DNA of 64,000 nt from Methanoculleus formosensis (GCF_025384765.1 NZ_VHLL01000003.1:186001-250000), one strand, 5' to 3'. Positions 1-9,427 are shown, counted from the first letter of the stretch. The notes: a model not told the origin generated them from the letters alone. Made by a program: numbers and translations.

Positions 1-276
1 GTGAGCGGTCGGCCTGCACGAGAACCTTGAAAGCATTTTCCCGCCCCGCCCGCCCGCAACCAGCCCAAAACCATCTCCGCCCATGTCGAGATGCCGACGG
101 GAGGGGCAGAGGGCGTCCTCTTCGCTTTCGGGACGCATTTCGGCGGCAATGCCCTGTGCAGCATCAGACACCGCCCGGAAAATTCGAGCTCGCCGGGATC
201 GGGAAACTCTTCCCGCCAGTCCCAGCAGCCTTCCCCAGGTTCTCCCGGTGAGGGGCTCATGCCCGTGGATAGAATA
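1..276. other. Gene-free left edge
   Basis: GC-rich sequence with overlapping short open frames in several phases. None has recognisable domains or a convincing ribosome-binding site. It could include the tail of a gene that starts outside the window, but I cannot support one. Confidence 0.4.
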
Positions 277-465
277 GAGGTCGTCCCAAAAAGATCTCCG
301 AACCTTCGGTATACCCTAACCGGAGCCCTTAATTCCCAGGTATCCGCCATCTGAGCCACATTCTGAGCCAGGGGGATGAAACGGCTTCCCATTGGGTATC
401 GCCACACGGGGGAGGGTCCGGGAGGGGGTGTCCCCCTCCCAGCAATAGCGTTTTGGGACAACTTC
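277..465 (+). mobile_element. MITE-like element, copy A (189 bp)
   Basis: The left end reads GAGGTCGTCCCAAAA. The right end, reverse-complemented, reads GAAGTTGTCCCAAAA, so the terminal inverted repeats match at 13 of 15 positions. ATA lies directly before (274-276) and directly after (466-468), which fits a 3-bp target duplication. The element carries no gene. Near-identical elements sit at 43209-43396 and, inverted, at 47772-47960. The right half holds a G/C-run palindrome near 420-440 and a TATCGCCA core that is shared with other repeats in the window. It would need a transposase acting in trans. Confidence 0.85.
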
Positions 466-804
466 ATACACTGCGTATGTTTAGCCGGGCACTGCGCGAT
501 CTGGAACGGTGCCCAAAAACGAAATCTCCGTCGTCTCCTGCTCATGGACGCCGGCATCCCACAGGGCTTCTTTCTCCGGACAGTTTTGCATCGTTTCGGT
601 GCGGTTTGCCGATCTCACCACTATAGTTCCAGGGGGATTTATTCTCACCGACAAATATAATTGCACCATAATATAATCGACGCTGGCAGCTGTCCGCCCC
701 GGCGTATCTCACCCGCTCGATCACCGGGCTTGCGGCGACCCGGGCCCGGTGAGCCGGAACGGGGTCGTGGGGACGACGGCTCGACGGTATATGAGGTGAT
801 ATCC
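466..804. other. Gene-free stretch with a likely promoter
   Basis: There is no convincing gene. An AT-rich patch around 651-680 (AAATATAATT and CATAATATAATC) is a plausible TATA region for the downstream LURP-one-type gene. That would leave a leader of roughly 100 bases. Confidence 0.4.
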
Positions 805-1341
805 ATGATGCGAAGGAGAGCAGAAGGCGGCCCGCGAGGGCGCGAAGAGGCCGGCGGGGCACACCGCTATAAGATGCACGAGAAACTCGTCTCCATCGGG
901 GACGACTACTGGATCGAGGACGCGGCCGGAGAGCGGGCGTTCAAGGTGGACGGGAAAGCGCTCCGCGTGCGGAACACGCTGGTCATCCAGAGCAGGGAGG
1001 GGCAGGACCTCTACACGATCCAGGAGCGGATGCTCCGGATCAAGGATACGATGGAGATCGAGAAGGGCGGGGGCGGCACGGCGGCGACGATCAAGAAGGC
1101 GCTGATCGCGCCGCTCCGGGACCGGTGGACGGTCAGTATCCCCGGAGGGGAGGATTGGGATGTCCAGGGGAACATCCTCGACCACGAGTACCATATCGAG
1201 GCCGGGCGGCGGGAGCGGGTTGCCGAGATCTCGAAGAAGTGGTTCCGGGTCCGGGATACCTACGGCGTGGAGGTGGAGCCGGGGCACGACGACGCGCTCG
1301 TCCTCGCCGTGACGGCGGCGCTCGACCAGATGGCGCATTAG
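805..1341 (+). CDS. LURP-one-related (LOR/YxjI-type) protein
   Basis: A 178-residue protein. The stretch from about residue 24 (MHEKLVSIGDDYWIED) to the end has the repeated short beta-strand pattern of the LURP-one-related/tubby-C-like fold: a FKVDGKALRVRNTL segment, an IKDTMEIEK segment and a final VRDTYGVEV strand. The start chosen is ATG 805 because GAGGTGAT at 793-800 lies just upstream. The same frame stays open further 5' but the sequence there does not look like protein. Family members are thought to be soluble beta-barrel proteins that bind lipids or nucleotides, and the function here is unknown. It is monocistronic, followed by about 320 bases without a gene. Confidence 0.75.
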   Translation: MMRRRAEGGPRGREEAGGAHRYKMHEKLVSIGDDYWIEDAAGERAFKVDGKALRVRNTLVIQSREGQDLYTIQERMLRIKDTMEIEKGGGGTAATIKKALIAPLRDRWTVSIPGGEDWDVQGNILDHEYHIEAGRRERVAEISKKWFRVRDTYGVEVEPGHDDALVLAVTAALDQMAH

Positions 1342-1664
1342 GCGGCTATTGGAGGAGGAAAGAGCGAAGGGCAGTCAGCAGGGCCGTCGCGGCAGCAGGG
1401 CTGAACACGGAGCCCGATTGGGGGACGGTTCTTATCATGGCGAGTATCCGGATATTCGGGCTCACCGGAATTATATGCTTATATTTTTATGCCTGGTGGC
1501 CTATCGGAATCCTGACCCGCCGCCGGTCTGCGCACTTCCGGAGAGAGACGCAAAGCGTGCAGGTAGAAGCGTTCTATCGATGCAGTTGTATTGCGGCAGG
1601 GGGGGCACTGGATCACGGGGTGCAGGCAGGCAACCCATGCAGTTTGTTATAGGAGGCATAGAAT
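1342..1664. other. Leader/intergenic region before the DUF6325-like gene
   Basis: No gene is seen. A clear AT-rich promoter-like stretch lies at 1470-1490 (TTATATGCTTATATTTTTAT). If it is used, the downstream mRNA would have a leader of about 150 bases. A strong ribosome-binding site, AGGAGGC, lies at 1651-1657. Confidence 0.5.
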
Positions 1665-2228
1665 ATGGCTGAAGTTATGTATGGACCGATGCAGCTCCTG
1701 GTCATCGGGTTCAAAAACCCGGACTTCCACGGCCAGATCCGGCAGGTGCTCGGCTCGGCGATGGAGAAGGGCGTCATCAGGCTGATCGATCTCCGGTTCG
1801 TATGGAAGGACGCAGACGGTAACGTCAAGGGGATGGAGGCGACACAACTCGACGATGTGGAGCGGGAGCGCTTCGGCGCCGCCGTCGGCGCACTCATCGG
1901 CCTTGGGGCCGGCGGGGAGGAAGGCGTACAGGCCGGCTGGGAAGCCGGCACCACGGCGGCCGCCCGGCATACCTTCGGGATGACCGAGGAGAACGTCCGG
2001 AAGATAGCGAATATCATCCCGAACAACAATGCCGCCGCGATCTTCCTTATCGAGCACATCTGGGCGAAGGACCTCAAGCAGGCGCTCCGGGATGCCCATG
2101 GATACCTCATCGCCGATGGTATAGTCACACCGGAAGCCCTCGTGCTCGCCGGCGCGGCGCTTCGGGGAGCGGTCGAAGCGGCCGAAGCGGAGGAGCAGAA
2201 GAAGCCGATCGCGGCACCTGCTCGCTGA
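1665..2228 (+). CDS. Conserved hypothetical protein, DUF6325/DUF1269-like
   Basis: A 187-residue protein that starts at ATG 1665, nine bases after AGGAGG. The N-terminal part (about 1-65) looks like a ferredoxin-like alpha/beta domain: LLVIGFKNPDF, then GVIRLIDLRFVWKDADG. A glycine/alanine-rich helix-like segment follows at about 70-97, then a second alpha/beta half beginning near NIIPNNNAAAIFLIEHIWAKDL. This order fits the DUF6325/DUF1269 family, small membrane-associated or soluble proteins of unknown function. The C-terminus is an Ala/Glu-rich tail. The gene converges on the minus-strand gene that ends at 2256. The family name is by eye and moderate in certainty. Confidence 0.65.
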   Translation: MAEVMYGPMQLLVIGFKNPDFHGQIRQVLGSAMEKGVIRLIDLRFVWKDADGNVKGMEATQLDDVERERFGAAVGALIGLGAGGEEGVQAGWEAGTTAAARHTFGMTEENVRKIANIIPNNNAAAIFLIEHIWAKDLKQALRDAHGYLIADGIVTPEALVLAGAALRGAVEAAEAEEQKKPIAAPAR

Positions 2229-2249
2229 GGGGGGCCGGTATCGGCTCGC

Positions 2250-2257
2250 TTTTTTTT
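2250..2257 (+). terminator. T-rich terminator (T8)
   Basis: A run of eight T follows the stop at 2228 by about 20 bases. Short T-runs commonly end transcription in archaea. The run overlaps the stop codon of the convergent gene. Confidence 0.45.
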
Positions 2258-2729
2258 ATCTCTCTGCCTGGAGGCCAAGGGCAACAGCGATCTCACCGAG
2301 GGCGGCCTTTTCCGGATCGCTGAACGCAACGCCGTGCTCTTTGGCTGCCAGGGCCACCTTTTCGCCTATCTGCAATAACCACCTCTTATAGGACTCGGCC
2401 TCGTCCGGCGGTACCGTAGCGAGAGCGGTGGCGGCGGATCTGCAGGCTGCAATGGTCCTGCTCCTATACCCCATCTGATCCTGTTTCATCAGATTCTGCT
2501 GCTCTTTGATCAGCTCCCCGGCCCGGGGTTGCATGCCGGCAGAGACAAGGCCGACCAGTTCGCTTCCGCTCGCCGCTGCCAGCCGGGGCGGTTCTTCTAA
2601 CATGGCTCTGGTCTCGCCCCATGCACCCAGGAGAGATGGTGCTGCGGCCATTACTGTTATGGAAACCGCGTACGGCAGGCTCTCAAGGTTCTTCCAGTCA
2701 TCGTCTCCGAAATACTCCCTTATGGGCAT
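2256..2729 (-). CDS. Hypothetical protein, Ala-rich, helical
   Basis: A 157-residue protein if it starts at the ATG at 2729, which GAAGGGTCC precedes. A TTG start 14 codons upstream (2771) is also possible but lacks a ribosome-binding site. The sequence starts MPIREYFGDDDWKNLESLP and continues with long predicted helices rich in Ala, Glu and Gln, among them a segment GELIKEQQNLMKQDQMGYRS. There is no signal peptide, metal motif or known catalytic motif. I do not recognise the family. The repeated helix pattern suggests a soluble helical bundle. It has no obvious operon partner. Confidence 0.6.
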   Translation of the reverse strand: MPIREYFGDDDWKNLESLPYAVSITVMAAAPSLLGAWGETRAMLEEPPRLAAASGSELVGLVSAGMQPRAGELIKEQQNLMKQDQMGYRSRTIAACRSAATALATVPPDEAESYKRWLLQIGEKVALAAKEHGVAFSDPEKAALGEIAVALGLQAER

Positions 2730-3208
2730 GGACCCTTCGACGCTGTAACGGAATATAAAGAGATCTCCCAACGGGTTCTGTTGCCCATGCGGGACGCCGG
2801 AACCGCAGGTCTGCTATCGGGCATCCTTGTGATCATCGTCTCCGCCGGGGCCACGCTATCTTCCGGGCTGCAGGGATTCGTGATCCGGGAGTAACCGCAT
2901 GGGGTCGCCTGCATGCAACGAGTCCCTGCATCTGCCTCCGGGTTCCTGAAGGCGGGTATGGGTCCGGCACGCTTTCATTAAGCCCTTAAGTCCTCAATGC
3001 CCCCGGCTTTGCGCCGCCCCCCGGACACAGGGATTCTATGACGAGAACTATAATCCTCAACGCCCGGAGATAGTGTTATGAACCCGGCCGCCAGCAAATC
3101 GATGCATCTACGGATCTCTGTATAGCAGCACGGTTAATCCGGAGGGGAACAACTCCAATCGGTACCGGGAGATCCTGAGACGGGACCGGGTGATGAGGAG
3201 GGGCACGG
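2730..3208. other. Intergenic region
   Basis: No supported gene. A short plus-strand open frame at 2787-2894 would encode a hydrophobic 35-residue peptide (ATG 2787 to TAA), but it has no ribosome-binding site. Just before the next gene, TGATGAGGAGGGG at 3191-3203 is a strong ribosome-binding site. Confidence 0.4.
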
Positions 3209-4111
3209 TTGAGCACGCTTGAGTCGTATCTCGATGCGTTGCACCAGGGGGTCTTTCAGGTCGTCGTACCGAAGGCCCTGGTGACCGAGCCGCTCGAGCC
3301 GGGCTGGAAACGGTCCGCCATCAACGTACCGAGTCCGGGGACGATCGCGAGTTACCGGAGGGGTCAGTACCATGCTCACGAGACCGCCTCGGAGTATCGT
3401 GTCCACATGGACAGGTACGACCCGGAGAAGAGCCTTATTATGCATCTGATCGACGACGCCCCTCTGGTCCTCATGATCCACGAGACGATGGAGACGATCT
3501 TCGTGACGGGCGGAGATGCGACCCGGAAAGATCCCCGGCAGCGCCTTCTCGACCAGCGCGTGAGCTGGAAACTCCAGATGGGCCTCGGTGCGGTCCTGCT
3601 CGCGATAGGCGCCGTCCTCCTCCTCCTGGCAGTTGATGAGACCATACTCTTCTTCACCGTGATCCTGCCCTCCCTCGTCCTCATCCTCGGTCTCCTCACG
3701 ATCGTTGAGGGCGTCCGGGGGAGGGACCATAAAGAGCGTGCAGGCAGGGAGATCGTCCGGGGCGGTATGCTTGCGGGCGCCGGTCTCGTTCTCTTCGTCT
3801 TCTGGAAACTCTACCTCGTCCTCATCCTGCTGACCCTCATGGTCTGGTTCCTGTCGAGCGCTGCCGTCACGCTGCTGCGGGTGGTCCGGGAGCGCCGAAG
3901 GCTGACGAAGGGGTTCTGGTATACTCTTGGCCTGGGGGTGAGTTCGCTCGCACTCGGGCTCCTCGCAATCACCCTGCCCGACGAACTGGTTGAGATCCTG
4001 CTCGCCCTGCTCGCCGGGCTCGTCCTCATGGCGGCCGCGTTCACGCTTCTCGATGCATGGGGGTTGCGGAATGTCGCCCGCCTGATGGAAGCGGGCGGGG
4101 CCTGCCGGTGA
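3209..4111 (+). CDS. Multi-pass membrane protein, DUF308-like C-terminus
   Basis: A 300-residue protein that starts at TTG 3209, just after GAGGAGGGG. Residues 1 to about 120 are hydrophilic and alpha/beta in character. From about 120 to the end there are hydrophobic helices in pairs: GLGAVLLAIGAVLLLL, TVILPSLVLILGLLTIVEG, AGAGLVLFVFWKLYLVLILL, GLGVSSLALGLLAI and LLALLAGLVLMAAAF. The paired, glycine-spaced helices resemble HdeD/DUF308 repeats. It is probably an integral membrane protein with a cytoplasmic N-terminal domain. No catalytic residues are apparent, and no neighbour suggests a role. Confidence 0.65.
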   Translation: MSTLESYLDALHQGVFQVVVPKALVTEPLEPGWKRSAINVPSPGTIASYRRGQYHAHETASEYRVHMDRYDPEKSLIMHLIDDAPLVLMIHETMETIFVTGGDATRKDPRQRLLDQRVSWKLQMGLGAVLLAIGAVLLLLAVDETILFFTVILPSLVLILGLLTIVEGVRGRDHKERAGREIVRGGMLAGAGLVLFVFWKLYLVLILLTLMVWFLSSAAVTLLRVVRERRRLTKGFWYTLGLGVSSLALGLLAITLPDELVEILLALLAGLVLMAAAFTLLDAWGLRNVARLMEAGGACR

Positions 4112-4336
4112 ACGACCGCTCAGGTGCTTCTTCAGGAACTCCTTCTCTTTCGGAGGTGGGGAGGGTGATGTATCTATGGCGGAGGGGAGCGGTGCCGGGT
4201 TGGCGGGGGCGTTCAGGTCAGGTTCATCACGGGGGATCTCCTCCCCCGTCTTGAGGATATCCACGGCGCTGCTACCCCCATCTGTTCCGATGTCCAACAT
4301 CTGAGAGATTTTGGGGTGATCGCATGTGCTAGATAA

Positions 4337-5536
4337 TCAATTTAGGAGGGACTTCAATAGTTCATTCTCAATATCCGAGTACTTCCTCTCTATAACCTCG
4401 ATAACCCTCTCCAGATATATTTTCTTAATGTCATCTGGTGCTTGGATCGAGTCGTTCAATACCTGCGGCCTGCTAAGCAGAGATCCCGAGTAATCTCGAT
4501 CTGCATAGTGGAATGCCCGACCCTGTCCGAGAGCAAAGACAAATTTGCGTATCGCTATTTTTGGGATAGTACCGTTCGTTTTTTCAAAGATGTGATCTAC
4601 CATATCGTGCATGGAAACGGGCTGTTTCGAAGAGAGTAATGTATAAAGTTTCTCAGAAAGTTCATCCCTCACCGTAGGGTCTTTTGGGTATCGGAGGGCT
4701 TTGTACAGGAAATCACCAATCTGAAGTGATTTATCGATACCGACATTTTCGATCTCTGTAAGATCCTTCAAATATGCCTGAGGATGCCCGGTTTCGGGGT
4801 CTGCTTCAATTTTCTCAACGACATCCCCTTCCAAAGATTCAATGAACTGCTTGAACGAAGAAAATCCAAGCTGCTTCTCAGAAAAAGAAGGTTGTAACCG
4901 AACAAGTTGTGGTTTGAGTTGGGATAGCAGTATGGGGTCCTCGAATGGCCGGTTCTTGATAAACCGGATGAGCAATTCCCGTCCCGAAAGTTTGTTGATA
5001 TTTTCATCTAACCGTTGGTTTGCCCCCAATTCGGCATCTTCGGCAACATCTTCGTCGATACCCAACAATTCTTCGAGTGATTTATACTCCGTGCAGTTTT
5101 CTTTTATTACAGTCCCTACAGAATTGTCAAACCCAATGACGTACACTCGCTTACCGCGTGAAAGCACCCGACGGATAAGAGGGATGAAATCAGTATCACC
5201 GGAACCGAGTATGAACACGTCGATTATTGGGAATAGTTGCATATCCTCCAGTAGATCGATGGCAAGCTGCAGGTCAGCTCCGTTTTTTCCCTGGGAACTG
5301 GTCTGCGGGAGATGTCTCATCTCAAAACCATGTTTCACTAGTTTTCTCTCGTATTGATGAACTATTTCCTGTGACCAGTCCGCATATGACTTTTTGATAC
5401 AAATGTTACCAAGACTTGTTGCGAAATCGAGAATCGGGCGTAAGAGAAGTGGTTTTTCACGAGAGGGGTACGTCTGTTCTGCCGAAATTGCAAGATTTTC
5501 GAAATCAAGATAGATGGCAACGTTATTATTGTTCAT
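4337..5536 (-). CDS. NYN-domain nuclease with C-terminal LOTUS/OST-HTH-like domains
   Basis: A 399-residue protein. Residues 1-160 form a NYN (PIN-like) RNase domain with the expected acidic residues: D11 in LDFENL, D88 in GADLQLAIDLL, and D114 and D116 in GSGDTDFIPL. Residues about 182-260 (LSGRELLIRFIKNRP onwards) and about 270-360 look like two OST-HTH/LOTUS winged-helix modules, which in this family bind RNA. This resembles the LabA/MARF1 class, so I infer an RNA-cleaving or RNA-binding role. The gene is visibly more AT-rich than its neighbours and stands alone between gene-free flanks, which hints at acquisition by transfer. Confidence 0.85.
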   Translation of the reverse strand: MNNNNVAIYLDFENLAISAEQTYPSREKPLLLRPILDFATSLGNICIKKSYADWSQEIVHQYERKLVKHGFEMRHLPQTSSQGKNGADLQLAIDLLEDMQLFPIIDVFILGSGDTDFIPLIRRVLSRGKRVYVIGFDNSVGTVIKENCTEYKSLEELLGIDEDVAEDAELGANQRLDENINKLSGRELLIRFIKNRPFEDPILLSQLKPQLVRLQPSFSEKQLGFSSFKQFIESLEGDVVEKIEADPETGHPQAYLKDLTEIENVGIDKSLQIGDFLYKALRYPKDPTVRDELSEKLYTLLSSKQPVSMHDMVDHIFEKTNGTIPKIAIRKFVFALGQGRAFHYADRDYSGSLLSRPQVLNDSIQAPDDIKKIYLERVIEVIERKYSDIENELLKSLLN

Positions 5537-5891
5537 GGGATCGACCTTCAGAGAGATGTGATATTTTCTCGTTGCAATGCATCATTTTCTGCGATCATAC
5601 CTTTCGGTGTCGGGAATCTGTTGATTCCATCTAGAATATGGTTAATGCGGTTGGTTATCTGAATATTAATCCGGAGCCCGATCCCGGCGCTTTAATCTGG
5701 GTTTCTCCACTTTAGATCACTTATATCTACCGATTTGGATAAGCAACGGATAAAATGTCCTAATGGGTCTCTGAGTCACGGTGGCACATATCGAATGATC
5801 ACGCCGGTGAATGAGTATCCAAAGTGTTCATCCCAATACACGAGATTGTATTGAGCATTTGTTTCAAGCGATCGTTTCATCAAAAGAAGTA
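5537..5891. other. AT-rich intergenic region
   Basis: It lies between the NYN gene (transcribed leftwards) and tRNA-Glu (also leftwards). Patches such as TGAATATTAATCC near 5661 could be the NYN promoter. No gene or clear repeat is seen. Confidence 0.4.
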
Positions 5892-5964
5892 TGCTGCTAA
5901 GGGGATTCGAACCCCTGTCGTCGGCGTGAAAGGCCGACATGATTGGCCCCTACACTATAGCAGC
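5892..5964 (-). tRNA. tRNA-Glu (TTC)
   Basis: A 73-nt cloverleaf. The acceptor stem is GCTGCTA/TAGCAGC with discriminator A. The anticodon stem TCGGC/GCCGA encloses the loop CTTTCAC, giving anticodon TTC. The T arm is AGGGGTTCGAATCCCCT. No CCA is encoded. The acceptor stem is the same as in the second Glu tRNA at 50872-50946. Confidence 0.93.
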
Positions 5965-6039
5965 GAATCGTTGCACCGAAGTGCTATACAACTTGGGCGT
6001 GAGGAGATAAAAAAGTTATGGCAGGGAACCTGAGTCCCC

Positions 6040-6909
6040 TTACCCGTCGATCGGGGATCCTTCCTTCTGGGTGACGGCCTTGAAGGCCGCCATCAGCTGC
6101 CGGGTGATGGGGCCGGGCTTGCCGTTCCCGATGACGCGGCCGTCGATCTCGCGGATCGGGCCGACCTCCGCCGCGGTTCCGGTGACGAAGACCTCGTCGG
6201 CGGTGTAGAGGTCGAAGTAGCCGAGGTTCCGCTCGAGGAGGGTGATGCCCATCGATTCCGCGATCTCGAGGACGACCGCCCGGGTGATGCCGCGCAGGTT
6301 GTTCAGGGTCGGCGGGGTGATGATGGCGCCGTCCTTGACGACGAAGATGTTGTCCCCCGAGCCCTCGGCGATGTAGCCCTTGGTGTCGAAGAAGATCGCC
6401 TCGTCGACGCCGCGGTAGTTCGCCTCGATCTTCGCGAGGATGTTATTCAGGTAGTTCAGGCTCTTGACGTTCGGCGGCATCGACTCCGGCGGGGTGCGGC
6501 GGACCGAGACGCAGACTGCCCGGAGCCCCTTCTCGTAGAGGTCGCCATACATCGCGCCCCAGGTGACGGCGATGACGATGACGGTCGGCACCTTGCACTT
6601 CCGGGGGTCGAGACCGAGGTCGCCCTTGCCCCTCGTCACGATCGGGCGGATGTAGGCGTCCCGCAGGTTGTTCTTCCGGAGCGTCTCCTTGATCGCCTCG
6701 GCCATCTCCTCCTTCGTGATCGGGACGGCGAGGTCGATCGCCTTCGCCGAGTCGTAGAGCCGTGCGATGTGCTCATCGAGACGGAAGACCCTGCCGTTGT
6801 AGGCCCGTATCCCCTCGAAAACACCGTCGCCGTAAAGGAGCCCGTGGTCGAAGACCGAGACCTTCGCCTCCTCTTCGGGGACGTATTTGCCGTCAAGGTA
6901 AATGATCAT
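6040..6909 (-). CDS. ilvE: Branched-chain amino acid aminotransferase
   Basis: A 289-residue fold-type IV PLP enzyme that transfers the amino group between glutamate and the 2-oxo acids of Val, Leu and Ile. Motifs seen: [19 protein letters not shown] at 17-35, YIRPIVTRG near 86-94, the likely PLP lysine K149 in [10 protein letters not shown], and the phosphate-binding EGSGDNIF loop near 182-189. Length is normal for the family. It lies 92 bases downstream of cfbB on the same strand but has no functional link with F430, and it may have its own promoter. A D-amino acid transaminase is less likely because the motifs match IlvE. Confidence 0.92.
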   Translation of the reverse strand: MIIYLDGKYVPEEEAKVSVFDHGLLYGDGVFEGIRAYNGRVFRLDEHIARLYDSAKAIDLAVPITKEEMAEAIKETLRKNNLRDAYIRPIVTRGKGDLGLDPRKCKVPTVIVIAVTWGAMYGDLYEKGLRAVCVSVRRTPPESMPPNVKSLNYLNNILAKIEANYRGVDEAIFFDTKGYIAEGSGDNIFVVKDGAIITPPTLNNLRGITRAVVLEIAESMGITLLERNLGYFDLYTADEVFVTGTAAEVGPIREIDGRVIGNGKPGPITRQLMAAFKAVTQKEGSPIDG

Positions 6910-7001
6910 GGAATCAGTGTAGTATCGGTAAGTTAGTATGTTTTGTGCTTCGTGCTCCCGGCAGGGGTCAGCGGCGGCCCGGGAGATACTGCGGGGCTCG
7001 C

Positions 7002-8363
7002 TTAACCCCGGCAGCAGTCCACAAAGTGCGCGAGCATACCCCTGCTCGTCACCGGGTGGAGGTGCGTGTAACTCCCGATCGTCCGGTCCCGGACCGCGCC
7101 GTCGAACCCGTCCCGGATCCCGCTCCCCCGGCTCAGCCGGTAGGCGAAGCGCGTCTCCGGCGCGAGGTCGACGCTGCTGTAGTGGAACTCGTGGCCGCGG
7201 AACGCCGCCTCGCCCACGGGGCTTTTCGCCGCGCTCGTCCCGACGACGTAGCCGAGCATCCGGCGGGCCGGCATCCTCGTTGTGCCCTTAAAGACCCCGG
7301 CGAGTTCGTAGGTCTCTCCCGACCCCGCGAACCCCGGAGCGAGCACCATCCGGTCGGTGAGGTAGATGAGCCCCCCGCACTCCGCGTAGATCGGCACCCC
7401 GTTCCGCGAGACCTCCCGGAGCCCCTCCCGCATCGCGGTGTTCGCCTCGAGTTCCGCGCCGAAGAGTTCCGGGTAGCCGCCGCCGAGGATGTAGCCGTCG
7501 GCCTCCGGCAATGGGTCGTGGACAGGGGAGAACGGAACCGTCTCGGCCCCGCACGACGCGAGGACGTCGAAGAGGTCGGCGTAGTAGAAGTTGAAGGCCT
7601 CGTCGAGCGCGACCCCGATCCGGACGTCCGGCTCGACAGCCGCGTAGACGGAACTCTCCTCCGCCGGCGGTTCGCCCTCGCGTGCGAGCGCGAGGAGGGC
7701 GTCCAGGTCGACGTGATCGGCGATCATCCGCTTCACCGTCTCGATGCGCGAGAGGAACTCGCCGTGCTCCTGCCCTTCCCGGTAGGGGACGAGGCCGAGG
7801 TGGCGCATCGCAAGTTCCATCTCCTCCGTGCGGGGGATGACCCCGACGACGGGGATGCCGCAGTAGTGCTCGATCGCACGGACGGCCTTCTCCCGGTGGC
7901 GGGTCCCGGTGATGTTGTTCAGGATGACTCCACGGATATCGACGTCCGGGTCGAACGCCAGAAAGCCCTTCACGATCGCCGCCGCGCTCCGGGTGATGCT
8001 CCGGGCGTTGACGACGAGAATGACCGGCAGGTCGAGTTGTTTCGCGATCGCGGCCGTGCTCCCGAGGTCGGTGAGCGCTTCTGCGCCCTCGAAGAGCCCC
8101 CGCACCCCCTCGACGACGGCGACATCCGCTCCCCGGCACCCGTGGGCATAGACCGCCCGGACCTCGTCCGGGCTCATCACGTAGCCGTCCAGGTTCCGGC
8201 AGGGCCGGCCCGTCACCCCGGTGAGGTAGGAGGGGTCGATGTAGTCCATCCCCACCTTGAAGGTCTGGACGGCCCGGTCGGTCGAGAGGAGGGCCGAGAG
8301 CGCCAGGGTGACGCTCGTCTTCCCGCTCCCGGAGCGGTCGCCGGCGACGAGGAAGGACTTCAT
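7002..8363 (-). CDS. cfbB: Ni-sirohydrochlorin a,c-diamide synthase
   Basis: A 453-residue member of the cobyrinic acid a,c-diamide synthase family. The N-terminal amidation domain has a P-loop ([11 protein letters not shown], about 8-18), and [12 protein letters not shown] follows near 38-49. The C-terminal class I glutamine amidotransferase-like domain has its nucleophile at C329 in [10 protein letters not shown]. In methanogens this enzyme amidates the a and c side chains of Ni-sirohydrochlorin using glutamine and ATP. It is the last gene of the cfbA-E-D-B run and overlaps cfbD by four bases. CobB/CbiA of cobalamin synthesis is the alternative, but the neighbours argue for F430. Confidence 0.92.
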   Translation of the reverse strand: MKSFLVAGDRSGSGKTSVTLALSALLSTDRAVQTFKVGMDYIDPSYLTGVTGRPCRNLDGYVMSPDEVRAVYAHGCRGADVAVVEGVRGLFEGAEALTDLGSTAAIAKQLDLPVILVVNARSITRSAAAIVKGFLAFDPDVDIRGVILNNITGTRHREKAVRAIEHYCGIPVVGVIPRTEEMELAMRHLGLVPYREGQEHGEFLSRIETVKRMIADHVDLDALLALAREGEPPAEESSVYAAVEPDVRIGVALDEAFNFYYADLFDVLASCGAETVPFSPVHDPLPEADGYILGGGYPELFGAELEANTAMREGLREVSRNGVPIYAECGGLIYLTDRMVLAPGFAGSGETYELAGVFKGTTRMPARRMLGYVVGTSAAKSPVGEAAFRGHEFHYSSVDLAPETRFAYRLSRGSGIRDGFDGAVRDRTIGSYTHLHPVTSRGMLAHFVDCCRG

Positions 8364-9424
8364 CGCATGCTCCGGAGAACCGCCCCAAACTCGCTCTCGA
8401 CGATATCCCGGACGCCGAGGGTCTTCGGGTGCAGGTCGATCTCGACCATGACGTGCCGGTGCCCCATCTCCCGGAGCGGCGCCACCTGTCGGGGGCCGTT
8501 CGTGATCGAGAAGACCTCGATGCCTTCCGTGTACTCCGGCGGGACGGCGTGCGGCACTCCGACGATGAGGGCGAAGTCGGGGTCGAGTTCCCGGATCCGC
8601 TCCCCGATAGCGGGGCCGTTCGCCCCGTACTCGTCGAGCGCCCCGAGGAGTCCGGGGTCGACCCCGCGCTCCCGCATGCCGCCGAGGATCCGTTCGGCGT
8701 CCTCCCTGACCTTCGGGAGGCCGCGGTCTTCGAGGTTTGCGAGATACGTGATGGCGGCGTCCGGGCAGGCGTCGTGGAGCGCGATGAGTTCGTCGGCGAA
8801 CATGTAGGCGGTCTCCTTCTTCGCGTTCATGACCGCGACGCCCCTCGCACCCGAGTCGGCGAGGTCGACGAGCCGCTCTGCCGCAACGTGCTTGAGATCG
8901 CCGCGCTCGGGCTCGATGTAGGCTCGTGAAGCCGCTCCCCGGAGCCTCTCCACCTCGTTTGCCTTCGCTAATAGGTAGCGCTGCCGTTCAAGTTCTTCGG
9001 CGCTGATCCAGCCCGCGGCAGCGGCGGGCTCGAGCGTCGCGAGCACCCCGTCGATGTTCTCCCGGAACCCGGCATGGATATCCACGGCGATCGCCGGGGT
9101 CTCGACCTCCGCATCGTGGATCGCAGACTGGAGGTCTTCCCCGATGATCATCGAGACACAGGTCCCGACGACCGCTATCCGCCGGGGTGCAAACTCCTTC
9201 TCCGCGTGGCGGAGCACCCGCATCAGGGGGTCGTGCCCGCCGAATATGAACTCGTTGTCGGCAAGCGACGTCGTCAGCACCCGCATGCCGTCCTCTTCGA
9301 GGAGACGGGCGTGTTTGAACGAACAGCCCGACGGGCCGTGGAGGATCGCCACGTCCACCCCCAGGTCGCGGGCGGTATACAGCGCCGCGACGATAGAACT
9401 CGGTCTTGGTTGAATGTAGTCCAT
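8360..9424 (-). CDS. cfbD: Ni-sirohydrochlorin a,c-diamide reductive cyclase, NifD-like subunit
   Basis: A 354-residue nitrogenase-component-1-like protein, shorter than NifD as is usual for CfbD. Cysteines expected to hold a [4Fe-4S] cluster are seen at C34 (GPSGCSFKHAR) and C89 (VVGTCVSMIIGEDL). With its NifH-like partner CfbC it catalyses the six-electron reduction and lactam-ring closure that give 15,17(3)-seco-F430-17(3)-acid. No cfbC gene lies in this window. It sits three bases after cfbE and overlaps cfbB, so the genes are probably translationally coupled. Confidence 0.92.
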   Translation of the reverse strand: MDYIQPRPSSIVAALYTARDLGVDVAILHGPSGCSFKHARLLEEDGMRVLTTSLADNEFIFGGHDPLMRVLRHAEKEFAPRRIAVVGTCVSMIIGEDLQSAIHDAEVETPAIAVDIHAGFRENIDGVLATLEPAAAAGWISAEELERQRYLLAKANEVERLRGAASRAYIEPERGDLKHVAAERLVDLADSGARGVAVMNAKKETAYMFADELIALHDACPDAAITYLANLEDRGLPKVREDAERILGGMRERGVDPGLLGALDEYGANGPAIGERIRELDPDFALIVGVPHAVPPEYTEGIEVFSITNGPRQVAPLREMGHRHVMVEIDLHPKTLGVRDIVESEFGAVLRSMR

Positions 9425-9427
9425 GCT

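Noticed and set aside
376-660. Open frame inside and beyond MITE copy A
   Set aside because: It begins within the repeat element and has no protein-like features; similar frames in copies B and C are also shadows.
2787-2894. Short hydrophobic 35-residue frame
   Set aside because: It reads as one membrane helix (TAGLLSGILVIIVSAGATL) but has no ribosome-binding site or neighbour, so it was not called as a gene.
6945-8807. 620-residue plus-strand open frame across cfbB and cfbD
   Set aside because: It is antisense to two clearly recognised genes, is rich in Arg/Pro/Val/Glu as expected for a GC-driven shadow, and has no domains.
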